Below, one piece after another: positions 35,780-46,135 of a stretch of DNA of 64,000 bases. The stretch spans positions 14,802,996 through 14,866,995 of the forward strand of contig NC_049996.1 of NCBI RefSeq assembly GCF_000003815.2. Direction: 5' to 3'. Below the pieces are notes generated by a model, which saw only the letters and a list, made by a program, of their open reading frames with translations, was not told the DNA's origin and did not search any database. Position numbers and translations under genes: made by a program. How positions within the stretch are numbered: position 1 is the stretch's first letter; the number at the start of each line of letters is the position of its first letter. The DNA comes from Branchiostoma floridae. Taxonomy: Eukaryota; Chordata; Leptocardii; Amphioxiformes; Branchiostomatidae.

Positions 35780-36930
35780 AGTAAGGGTGCCATCCCACCG
35801 CACTTGTGTCAAGCTTGCGTCACTGCGGGGTTCTTTCACTGAGTCACTGTTTTGTTGTTCTGTCAGATTTTTTATAATTTAGATATTGCGTAATACGTAA
35901 AAGTATGACTTAGAAGACGACCTCACCTCACCTCACCGGTCCCAGAAGACGACAAAATACACAAAAAGAAAGAAAATTCGTTCTTTATCTCTGAAATTCG
36001 AATCCCGCAGTGACGCAAGCTTGACACAAGTGCGGTGGGAGCGCACCTGTAGTAGGTGTAGTAGGGTTACCAGGTATGCTATGGGTACACAAAACGTCGT
36101 CTTAACACCTGTGGAGAGATGACGTGAGATCTGAGCATGCGTAGAACATGAGATACTTCGATGACGTCATTGTATGAGACATCACTTTCTTTTTAATGAA
36201 GTAGCTTCTTGTCCAAATGAAGAGAGAAATCAACACTGCTTTGTGTATTGAATGAAAAACTTTGCAACTAAGTTATGAATGAAAATCCCAAGTATACCAG
36301 AAGGTAAGGTAGTATAGTTTTCTTATACTTGCACCCCCACTTGGTTAGTTCCCTGTATATACATGTATTGTTCACATATAGAGAGGGGGAAGGGAAAGAG
36401 CTAGATGTGAAACCTTGCAAAAATCCTGAATTTTGATGTTGTACACAATGAACCTTTGTCTTCAACGCCCGAACACTCTTACTTAGCTTCTCAAAACAGA
36501 GCTCTCAAAATAGCGGAACTTAAAGCAGGTGTTCAGCAAGCGTAGGTAGTGCGCTCACTGGTAATGACTGTGTATGTACACACGTGTCAAGGATCGTTGA
36601 GTTTTCAATGAAAACTTCCTTTGATGCTTTCCTAGCGTGAAAACACCGTTTAGCGCAGTTTGTAGGTGTCAAAAAGGGGTTGTGGGAAAGGTCTACCTTA
36701 ATGTGGTTTCTCACTGCACTTGCAGCACCGGTGCGGCACCACGGGGTTCGAAGAATTACAAATTTCAGAGATCATGAGATAAAGCAAGAATTTTCTTACG
36801 TTTTGTGCATTTTGTTTTCTTCTAAGTCATACTTTTACGTATTACGCAATATCTAAATCACAAAAAGTCGTCGAAATTAACAGAAACAGTGCCGCAGTGA
36901 ACGAACCCCGCAGTGACGCACCGGTGCCCC
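35780..36930. mobile_element. Two inverted copies of one element around a unique core
   Basis: CGCACTTGTGTCAAGCTTGC-GTCACTGCGGGGTTC (35800-35834), then ATATTGCGTAATACGTAAAA-GTATGACTTAGAAGA (35883-35918), recur in reverse complement at about 36826-36930. AAATTCGAATCCCGCAGTGA-CGCAAGC at 35995-36020 is a further inverse of the first end. This is a nested palindromic structure of about 1.15 kb with no ORF. Confidence 0.75.
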
Positions 36931-37065
36931 AAGTGCAGTGAGTGCTTTAGGCGTTGTTAGAAGCTTCATGAATCACTCTTGTATTTATACAGATCAGATT
37001 CTAAACGTTCGGGAGGACAAATTCAACAGAAACGGGACATAGGAAAAAGGACTGAGCTACTAGTA

Positions 37066-37644
37066 CGAGGGGCATTCAATAAGTAATGTCCCTGACCCAT
37101 TTCCCATAGCAGGAGATTAATGAAACTTGGCACAGTTATTAGTCTTTCTCTTCATAGGAACCACCCAGAGTTTTGCATTTCTCCCATCATTTGATGTAGC
37201 TCTGGACACCGTTCTTGTAGGACATCCCAGGTTGGTCCTCCGACAGATGCCTCATCAATGGCAGAAGAGGGACGACCAGGTCTGGGAGCTGTTTCCACAG
37301 ACTTCCGGCCTTGTTTGAATTCAAAATGCCAGCGTTTTACAAGGTCATATGATGGGGCATCATCACCAGAAGTTTTTTTTCATTTCATCAAAAGTCCCCT
37401 TTGGTGTGCGTCCTTTCAAATACAAAAACCGGATCACTGCGCGACACTCAACTTGCTCCATTTCACACCTGGTCCATTTCACACCTGACTCAGTTCAAAC
37501 ACCAGTAAATCAGTAACCACAATTAGTTCAGAGCTGTTTTTTGCAACATAATCCATAGAGATATGACTCATTACACATGCAAAATTTCATTTAGATCAGA
37601 GAACTGGAGGTGGGTCAGGGACATTACTTATTGAACGCCCCTCG
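37066..37644 (-). mobile_element. Deleted mariner-like transposon with terminal inverted repeats
   Basis: The ends CGAGGGGCATTCAATAAGTA-ATGTCCCTGACCCA and TGGGTCAGGGACATTACTTA-TTGAACGCCCCTCG are inverted repeats with a single mismatch. They are flanked by TA on both sides, as Tc1/mariner insertion requires. At 579 bp it is far too short for an intact copy and carries only an N-terminal piece of the transposase. Confidence 0.93.
37152..37461 (-). pseudogene. Mariner transposase N-terminal fragment, frameshifted
   Basis: Reading from ATG at 37461 gives MEQVECRAVIRFLYLKGRTP, a mariner-type helix-turn-helix start. A run of eight A then shifts the frame. In the new frame follow SYDLVKRWHFEFKQGRKSVE and a PRPGRPSS hinge, typical of the DNA-binding part of mariner transposases. 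The DDE/DDD catalytic domain is absent and a stop closes the remnant at 37152. Confidence 0.9.
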
Positions 37645-38314
37645 TATATGATTAAAGATACATGCACGTACGCAGTATTGAAAATACGGCACCGGCGCGA
37701 TAGGCAAATAGGAGTGAGCTACTAGTATAGTATGTACAATGTATGTACGTATGTATTGAAAATACAGGACTCTTTCTTTAAAACTGTGTTTTGAACATTG
37801 GTTTCTTACCTGAAGAAACTTGCTTGATTCTTCAACTTGACATTTGCCATAAAGTGTTCATTTACATATTACTCTAGTGGTAATATGCCCATTCCATTGA
37901 GAAATGTGCACTTGAAATCTTCAAGCTCAGACAGAATTCCTTCTTAGGCCAATGGTTTCCTATCTGTAAATCCCTTGTCCGACTCAAGTGTCGCTTGCGT
38001 GAGAAAGGTTTGCTGAAACAAGTTCAGATCAACCTCCAGATTAACGTGGATAGAGCTGTGGGAATTTCGCTCTGACGTCACCAATCTCGCTCTGACGTCA
38101 CCAACTTTACTCTGACGTCATTAAAGGCTACCAACTATTTTGAATAATTCGAACTATTTACTAAGGGTCCGTGTTTAAAACATCAACTAAGGGGGAAGTC
38201 CAAAACATACATCTTATAAGTTTTAACGCACTCACTAAGACTGTACCTCTTGGTACAGATCCATTGCCAATGTCAACAGAGATAGTATGGCCTCTGAGAA
38301 AGTCCTTTGATATT

Positions 38315-38409
38315 ATTCTCCAAGCAGAGGTTGGGTCGCGTGGTTGGAAGCAAGCCGGTAAAAATCCCGACCACAACTATCTCCGCGACCGATCCTCTGC
38401 TTGGAGAAT
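38315..38409. mobile_element. Minimal MITE (family 1, copy 3), perfect 16-bp ends
   Basis: ATTCTCCAAGCAGAGG and CCTCTGCTTGGAGAAT are exact inverse ends of a 95-bp element. The inner GGTCGCG and CGCGACC segments also pair. It is the shortest member of the group at 29179 and 35314. Confidence 0.9.
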
Positions 38410-41270
38410 ACTTTCAAATTGTTATATCTTTGTAACCAATATCAACTACTTAACCAAGGCCTAAGGTCTGGAGCTACACCGATGAACCTTAAAAGGACAC
38501 ACATGCGAAAGAACACAGATATCCTGAGATATTGAAAGAATATCTTTAGCCTAACATACATCGGATTAACCTCTTTCTGTAATACACAGAGCTGTTCACA
38601 TTACTTTCCGCTTGCTCTAAAGAATTTGCTCCTCTCTGTTCGATTGATAAATTCAACTACATTCTGGGAGGCGATAACCCTCACTGTGTACAAGTAGGCA
38701 AATATATCCACGAATGCTTATACCGTAGAAACAATAGTGTACATGACAAGCTAGACCCTATATGTTGATTTATTCATACCTATATGTGTGTTTAGTTGTA
38801 CTGTAAGTAGTTGTTATACCTTACGAAAGTCGCTGTACTTTTGTCGTGTCAATAAAGATTTCCACTATACTACCTCATTCTATTTATACCGATGCACAAC
38901 AACAGAACAAACGTTCGCACCTGGCCTTCCAAAACCTACACGCACAATCTCGTTCAACATCTAAGTTCAACTCAAGACCTTCCAAGCTTCTTAAGTACAT
39001 GCAGGATAGATTCTTAAGACTCTGTGTTCACAAACCGCTGTGTGTTCACAGGCTCACGCCAGACACTGGCTGCTCCATACTGTCTTATATATATTATGTC
39101 TATGCCAAGTACTACAAGCCTTGTCTCTGCCTCTGTCTGAAGTCTCTGACCACATAGAACAACATTTGTAAAATCCCAGATTTCTTCAAAACAGCGCACT
39201 GTTAGCTAGCTATATAGTAAGTCTATACTCACAACAAATTGTTTCAAGTTACGTTACGACTTGGTTCTTACCTTTCTTTCGATGACAATGATTGAAATAT
39301 GTTAGCTACGCAAAACGTTTTAACTTTAGTAGCTGGTAAACATGTAAGGTAGGAGATAAGTAGTTACTGGACTTGTTATGGTAAACTGGAATGTCGTAAC
39401 AAGCATTGTAACGTAGAAGAAAGTGGTGATAATTACCTTAAATTACTTGCCTCCTTTGGAGTGAGTACACCGCTTGCTTCTGCAGCCGCGGAGTGATACA
39501 TACGTGTGTGGTTCGTCCCCGGGGATTACTTAAGGTTAATTGAGCAGGTCGAGTAAAAATAAACAGTGGCCTTCTACCGTAGCCCAGAATTGGGTTTGTT
39601 CCAGTGCACACAAAAAGAGAAAATGCGCACAGAAAATAGAAATGCATACAGATAAAGAAAATGCACACGGGAAGTAAAAATACATAGAGGTTAAAATATA
39701 CGCTGAAAATGAAAATGCAAACAGCTTAAGTCAAAATGTGATAAAACAACAACAAAAGAGTCGACAAAAAACTTTAGGCTTCTGGGCCACCGTAGTCTTC
39801 AGCATAGAACACTGTTTATTGTGTGTACTTTCGAAGGTCGCAGTCAATGCATTTCTCTTTGTGTATCCGTAAATATGGAAAAACAAGAAAGTCTTTATGT
39901 GTGGTATGGGTGCAGCTGGTTTGTTAAAGGGTAGTTTTACCGTGTAGAATATTGGAAACAAGACTTGACGTGTTAAACAAAGGATTATAAGCAGTGAGTG
40001 AAAGTTGAGATGTGGTGAAAAGTGAAATGTAGCGGTGAGTTTAACAGGTGTGACAACAACGTCTTAACCACGCCCACAACACAAGGATGTTTTGAGGAAA
40101 TACTATCATTGAGTATCAAGTGATACTATAGAGGAATTGTTAAGGAAATGCAAGCCTGGTGGATGTTTTGATTGGCTCAAAATCGCTGCCATGTTCTCAA
40201 TGTCGACATTTGATTAGATGTTAGCAATGACCGTCCAAGAGCGCCTCCCAGCGGAATAGTACCAGCCATGCAGTTTGTAAAGTCTTGCCCCTCATACACC
40301 TGTTTTTCTCACCAAGGTTCCATGGATTTCAATAGTTTAAATCAACGCAACGCTAATACAATGTAACAGCGATGAATTTGCTAAATTGACATTTATTTTT
40401 TACGTTTAATGTTTACTATTCATATCCATAGCTACATGTCTCAAAAAGCAGTTACTCGAGCAACTGGATATGATTTTGGAAACGGTCAGACGTTTCAGAT
40501 AGCACCCACTATCTTTCGTCAGTGACACTGAAATGATCTGGGAGAAACTGGTCTTTTATACCCTAACTATGAATGAAAACAATTTTGGATGTCCAATAGC
40601 TAAATGTATGTAGATTCTGAATCTGATGATTTGATGACCGTGCAAGTGCGCCTCCCAGCGGAATCACATAGCTTATGCAGTGTGTCATGCGTATTATCAA
40701 TATGACGTTTTTCATGCATCATTTCTCCGTGACATATTCTGTGACATAGACACACCCTGTACTTATGTGTAATTACCATAGATGTGATACAATAGAAGCA
40801 ACCATTCTATATGAAAATGAAATTATTTCATGAAACGCCGTGCTTCGCAGCACAAACATAAAACAGAGACTTATGCTCGCCTAAAAATCATCATACATGG
40901 GATAGCTTATTTCAGATATGTGTGGTGGTTTGTATTCAAAAGTTTCACATGTTAAGAGGGAAATCGAGGGGGAAAATACCGCCTAAACAAATGATTTGCA
41001 AATGAGCCAGGACAGCACATCTATTCATTACATAAGCGTCCGAGTAAAATTGTTCTAATGAATACATAAAGACCAGTTCACCAAAAAATGAATATAAATA
41101 TAGAAACTGACTGCATAGGTTACAATAGAATATGCGTGCGACCATATGTCTACCGGGTACTCTACCCGTTCATTAAAGAAACCGTTTATGTTTAACACCT
41201 TTTATGATACAGTTATAAAACTCTACATACAGCATATTCATTATTACAAGTCTACAACTACAGTCCACCT
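38410..41270. other. Gene-free stretch 5' to 3' before the ankyrin cluster
   Basis: A probable retroelement 3' tail (TACTTTTGTCGTGTCAATAAAG) lies at 38790-38868; its inverse is at 48978-49020. A CAGTTACTCGAGCAACTGGATATG-type repeat lies at 40445-40560. A short direct repeat (AAGNGCGCCTCCCAGCGGAAT) occurs at about 40240 and 40645. I see no exon. Confidence 0.55.
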
Positions 41271-41274
41271 GAAT

Positions 41275-43119
41275 TTACTGCCCATTCCCCATGTGCCCAT
41301 CCCTCTCTACCTCCGATTTCCTCTCAGTTTCAAGCTTAGAGATCCTCTTGGTCATCTTGGCCATTTGCAGGTGTATGTCACCTAAGGTCTGTAGCAAGAT
41401 GTCCATCTTTTCATCCATGGACAAAATATCCTCGTTCTTGAGCCTTGCCGGTTTGCGGTGCTTTTTGTGATGGCTTCTGTCTGTTGTGTGACTCGCAGAC
41501 GACACCACTGACTCTGTTTTGGTGGAGCCATTTTGAAGAGCGGCTAGCTGGAATGGCAAGGTCTCGTTTCGTCCTTGTGGCATGGCGCTGTCCTCTTGCC
41601 CCGATGCTTGTGTTTCCAAGTCGCCGCGTTCTTTCACCGAACCTAGCACTAGCGTTGACACACTGCTTGCCGTTTCTTCCGCAAAACTTTGCAGCGACCC
41701 ATCTACTGAAGACTTACGCGAGCCCGTGTAAAGACTTTGCCTTGGCGGCATGGCGTATTTGTCATTTTTTGTCGATTTTTGCTTCTCTGGCTCTTCGGTC
41801 ACAGATGTCAGTGTCGATACGTCGCTAGCCGTGTCCCCAACAGCATTTTCCACGGACCAATCTGTCGAGGGCTTTCTTGAGCCTGTAGAAAAGTTAGCGC
41901 TGTCGTCTGTCGAAGGGGTCGCAGTTTTCTTTCCAAACGAAACTCTGCCTTCAAATTCCTCTCTGGTTTCACCAAGTTCTGGTCTTGCCACGGTCCAGAC
42001 GCTAATTTGGGATGGGCTCTTGGCTTCGGTGGTTTCCTGGCTTCGTTTCGTAGTTTCTTGGCTTAGTTTCGGGATTTCTTCGCTTCTTGGTGGTGTCTTC
42101 TCACTTTGGGGCGCTGATTCTGCTGTAGAGTTGTCAAATGTTTCTTCCTCGTATTCTGTGTCTTCTGGGAGCTCGCCGCATTCAAGGTACACCGCTACGG
42201 TCTTCTTGTAGGCGTGGCGTGCCATGTCGAGCGGCGTAAGCCCCGTTCTCGCCGCCTTTGCTTCTACGTCTGCGCCCGCCTCTACCAGCTTCCTCACCGT
42301 GAGTAGTAGACCGTTCTGTGCCGCAAGATGTAGCGGAGTCAACCCGAACTTCCTCGCTTTAAGGTCTGCTCCTTTTTGTGCCAACATTTCTACGATGCAG
42401 GCGATTTCTTCGTCGCGACCGCCAGACTCGATCGCGGAGTGCATGGGGGTTCCTCCGTCATTTTGTAGCGGGCTTACCTGCATACCAGTCCGTACAGATA
42501 CCTGACCGATCGGGCTTAAGAGGATCTTACAGATGGGGACGTCCACGTTCGCTGCCGCAATGTGTAGAGGGGTGTTCCCTTTCTGATCAGCAAGGTAGAG
42601 TTTTACTCCTGCTTGGAGTAGCAGGACCGCAATGTCCTCTCTCGCACCTGTTGCGTCTTTCGCGACGGTGGGGTTGAGGCTGTGCCAGTCTTCTGCGGGT
42701 GACATCGGTTCTACAACATAATGAAGTGCCGTTCTACCCTCTCCATTCGTGGCGTCGGGGTCGGCTTGGCAGGTCTGTAATAGTTTACGCACAAGCTCAA
42801 TTTTGCGCCTCTTAACGGCGTAAATTAAGGGCGTTACGTGGCCAGTTTCGTGCTCAATCCTCCAACTGTCCGGGGCTTCCTCGTCTACCAAGTAGGCGCT
42901 GGCGTTCACATCTGCTCCGACGGTTACCAAAGCACTGACCACCTCAGGTGAACTGGTTTTACAGGCCCAGAGTAGGTAGGTGGTAGCGACGTTCTCACAA
43001 TAGTCGTCGGTTGTAGGGCTGTATAGCGTGTTCAGGTCGATGTCTTCGTTTGTACACAGAACGCGTTGCACTCTCTGGAGGTCGTTGCTCGCAATAGCAT
43101 CCCAAAGCTCCTCTGCCAT
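41275..43119 (-). CDS. Ankyrin-repeat protein 1 (614 aa) with coiled-coil C-terminus
   Basis: This is a single-exon ORF. Residues 4-18 (ELWDAIASNDLQRVQ) match the start shared by the cluster. About seven ankyrin repeats span residues 45-315, with TPLIYAV, TALHYVV, TPLHIAA, TPMHSAI, TPLHLAA and TPLDMA signatures. Residues 316-550 are Ser/Thr/Glu-rich and probably disordered. They contain an internal duplication (STGSRKPSTDWS...TASDVSTL at 411-437 and YTGSRKSSVDGS...TASSVSTL at 464-490). A basic HHKKHRKPARLK stretch (550-561) could be a nuclear localisation signal, followed by a heptad-rich segment (568-605) likely to form a coiled coil. Ankyrin repeats bind proteins; the partner is unknown. 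It lacks the acidic tail and the upstream leader motif of the other members, so it is the most diverged paralogue. Confidence 0.9.
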   Translation of the reverse strand: MAEELWDAIASNDLQRVQRVLCTNEDIDLNTLYSPTTDDYCENVATTYLLWACKTSSPEVVSALVTVGADVNASAYLVDEEAPDSWRIEHETGHVTPLIYAVKRRKIELVRKLLQTCQADPDATNGEGRTALHYVVEPMSPAEDWHSLNPTVAKDATGAREDIAVLLLQAGVKLYLADQKGNTPLHIAAANVDVPICKILLSPIGQVSVRTGMQVSPLQNDGGTPMHSAIESGGRDEEIACIVEMLAQKGADLKARKFGLTPLHLAAQNGLLLTVRKLVEAGADVEAKAARTGLTPLDMARHAYKKTVAVYLECGELPEDTEYEEETFDNSTAESAPQSEKTPPRSEEIPKLSQETTKRSQETTEAKSPSQISVWTVARPELGETREEFEGRVSFGKKTATPSTDDSANFSTGSRKPSTDWSVENAVGDTASDVSTLTSVTEEPEKQKSTKNDKYAMPPRQSLYTGSRKSSVDGSLQSFAEETASSVSTLVLGSVKERGDLETQASGQEDSAMPQGRNETLPFQLAALQNGSTKTESVVSSASHTTDRSHHKKHRKPARLKNEDILSMDEKMDILLQTLGDIHLQMAKMTKRISKLETERKSEVERDGHMGNGQ

Positions 43120-45755
43120 TTTAGCTTAATTAGACGATATTGTCCTAAGTCCTTGTTCTTTCACTGCCGGCTTGTTTGGAATCGACAAGTAGAATGGCTA
43201 CTAGAAAGACAGGCTAATCGTATGCGAAGTCTTCGGAATTTAAGACGCCACACAAGAGGAAGATGCTCCTATCCTATGCCAACGTATTTTAGGAATAGTT
43301 GTTCTTCTCAATGTCTGGGTGTGGTGCAAGTTATGGTGGATGGATTTGCATTATGAAATTGTGGCAGGCCTTTTATCATAATAAGATATGAATTTTTAAT
43401 GATGACGCAATGATTATCTATTGCATTTTGTATCGTCATTGTCCCAAGGGGGAAATTCATGTAACATTAGACGCATCAATGAATGAATATAAATTGTGAA
43501 ATTCTGATACACTAGATGCGAGTTGCTGTTTTTTATTTTTTATTATTCCCATAGAAATACCAGTTTATGTTTATCAAGCGACATGATAGTATAACCTATA
43601 AGATTCAAAATAGAATTGGATTCAGCATTTTGAGAACCAACAAACGAATTTCTTTTTCATCTGACGGGAAATATTTGAAGAGGTACAAGAAAACAGAAAC
43701 AGTGATACCTACGAACTCTGCCATGGGAGAGAGTCCGAGAGACTTTTGACATCTACCGATCGGTCAATGACCTCTTTGGTCACGTGATTTAAAGTTTCAT
43801 TAGTCTCCACAGCAGACGTTTTGGTGGAACTTTCATTTCGTAACGTTATTGTGCGCATTGTTCCTTGTTGTTACCATTTTCTGATGGAACTTCTTTGAAT
43901 TAAAATGGTAATAAGTGATTCAGGGCACGATAAATAACATTTGAAATGGGATGATTATCTAAGAAAGATATAAATTATGGTAACCACAAGAGTCTGGATT
44001 GTAGGCTACCACTTTGCGGGAATTTCAAGATGGCGGACTTCGATGAAGGTTTGTGTTTTTCCGCACATTCTTTCCACAATAACTTGACTCTGAAGTACTA
44101 ACTATCGCAGCCAAACAACCGCACAGTAAAGTAAGGTACTTCTGGGCATTTTGAGTGGGTGAATTGGTGTATTCTAGCCCAACTAGCGGTGTGAGACGTG
44201 CCCAAGGTACAGAATCTGTATGCGGCTGCCAAGCAAAATTGTTTTCGGGTAATCGAGTACTAGTAACTGAGTACCCGACAACATTTTGTCGACGGCCTGC
44301 TAGGTTGGCCACGTCTCATATTCGTAAGTTGCAAGAAATTAGTTCTTTGATGTTATGAACAGAACAGAGCGCGGTTCATTATTCGTTTGTTTTGGAGTCA
44401 TTATTATGATTAATAATGATAGATATTAATATACATTCTTGGATTTGGACATCATTTTCCTCCATAGAAGTTCTTTATTCACAGAAATCCAAATTTCGCC
44501 CACGGGTATACATGCTCATGTATCATCAGCTAAGTAACAAAATACTAACAAAAAGTAACATAGTCCACCTGGTAGTTTTGTCTGACTATCTGTCATCAAT
44601 TTGGTCAAACATTAAACATTATGTACATACTTTTATGTACAACCGTTAAGTTTGTAACAATGTTCAGCATTTACGTATATCCTGCTATATAACGTTATGT
44701 GCATAATATCTATTGCCCTAGATTTTTCTGCTAATTCATGAGGAGCCCACTATTTATGCCCTGGGAAAACACAGACTCCTTCGAGGCGCGCAAGGCCTAA
44801 TTTACCGATCCCCAGCACACGCCCAACACCCGCCGTCCAACACCCGTCGGCCCCACAAACCAGCTGGCCTCAACTATCGCTTTACCTCTCACAGAAGCGA
44901 GCGATAGTTGGGGCCAGCGCAAGTGGGGCCAGCTGGTAGTGGGGCAGGTGCATTATATAAGTTGCAGGAGGGCGCGCATTAGGCAGGGGATCGGTAACTC
45001 TTCTTTGCAAAGCTTCTTCGAGCTGGTTTCCCAGGGTAACTATTTATAACTTTACCTCTGGCACATATATTTCTAAAGTACTACATTTTACCTGTTGAAA
45101 ATAATGCTTAAAGCTTTAGGTGCCAACAAACTTGCTATAATGTATGACACTGCAAAATTATGTATAAACACTAATTCACACCATTGCTATGTATTGACTC
45201 ACACTGTCCTAAACTTAAAACACAAACTTTCATTCTTGACCAGTCTAAGATACATATACATGTCATAACACAAAATACTTGTCCTTGAAGTTGGTTCTTA
45301 AAATCTTTGAGCACAATTAACACTCCATGTGTGCAATCTAAAGAAGTAAAGGCAGTGGCCTAATCTACACAACATACACATACATGTACAGTACGTACAT
45401 ATCTTACACCATCTTAGAAGTTTGTAGGCCTGTCTCCAGTATTAGATTTGTTTCTGTCCCACTTCTGTTTGGGATTCCACAGTATAAAAATCAAAAATAC
45501 ATTTTCTTCAATTCTATGTCATCAACTTGATGATGAAGTTTAGATTTTTGGACTGATAGGGTAAAATATTTGTCTCTCCCAACAAGCAGATTTCCATCCT
45601 GGGATGGAGGGACGGGTCTTGGAGACAGCCCTGGTTAGCAAACTATGGAATTGCTACTTCTTTGCATATAACCTTCATCCCATGTATATTCAGATTGCCA
45701 TACATTGTACCTGCTATGTATACAATTGTCACGCAATAAAGTTCTGTTCTGTTAT
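43120..45755. other. Interval between ankyrin genes 1 and 2
   Basis: The first few hundred bases should hold the 5' flank of ankyrin gene 1. A palindromic element occupies 44745-45055. The rest is AT-rich without a supported exon. A frame at 44025-44312 is uninterrupted for 95 codons but has no recognisable protein and no splice or homology support. Confidence 0.5.
44745..45055. mobile_element. Palindromic MITE-like element
   Basis: Outer arms CTATTTATGCCCTGGGAAAA and TTTCCCAGGGTAACTATTTA are inverted. The next arms are TTACCGATCCCC and GGGGATCGGTAA. Inside, CTGGCCTCAACTATCGCT pairs with AGCGATAGTTGGGGCCAG. The nested symmetry and length of about 310 bp fit a non-autonomous DNA transposon, possibly one inserted into another. 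A TATATAA box lies at about 44955. Confidence 0.8.
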
Positions 45756-45759
45756 CAGC

Positions 45760-46110
45760 AGGCTTTTAGTAAGGCATGCGTCAACGCGTCATCTGGATGC
45801 ACTTTTCTTAGAATAACAAGAAATTTGATGCCCCTGGACGCCTTACAATGGGGAGAAATTCTTCTGATAAGCATGAAATTCTGATTGACCAGGGATGCTA
45901 CCAGGTCATCTGTGGCCACAGTCTTCTACTGTGACCTCTGCAACAGTATTTTTGCCTCTTGGGATACCTAAGAATGCATTTTTTAGACTTAAAATCATCA
46001 AAAACTCTGCACCATGGAAGGTGGATGCCCCCAGCTACACCCCCCTACAATAGTCACTTACCGCAACTCACCAATATGTTTGGACTCCCTATTATAAAAT
46101 CCTAGCTAAA
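45760..46110 (+). repeat. Copy 2 of a long dispersed repeat (partner at 12412-12750)
   Basis: It ends about 25 bases from the stop codon of ankyrin gene 2, so it probably lies in that gene's 3' UTR (antisense as drawn). It shares ordered blocks with 12412-12750 at high similarity, and carries an extra TGAAATTCTGATTGACC insertion. Confidence 0.8.
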
Positions 46111-46135
46111 AGCCTGGTTATCAGTGATTTTTGTT

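Larger units (their letters stand above)
32830..37060. other. Repeat-rich stretch without a credible gene
   Basis: At 33530-33665 there is a degenerate tandem array of TTTTTGTCGTAC-like units. At 34312-34640 there is a CTCTCT-rich tract. At 34857-35072 and 35314-35539 there are hairpin elements. At 35780-36045 and 36720-36930 two copies of one element lie in opposite orientation. Open frames here are short or low-complexity. I find no exon with support. Confidence 0.6.

Noticed and set aside
44025-44312. 95-codon minus frame upstream of ankyrin gene 1
   Set aside because: No homology, no splice sites and no shared leader motif; not supported as a gene.
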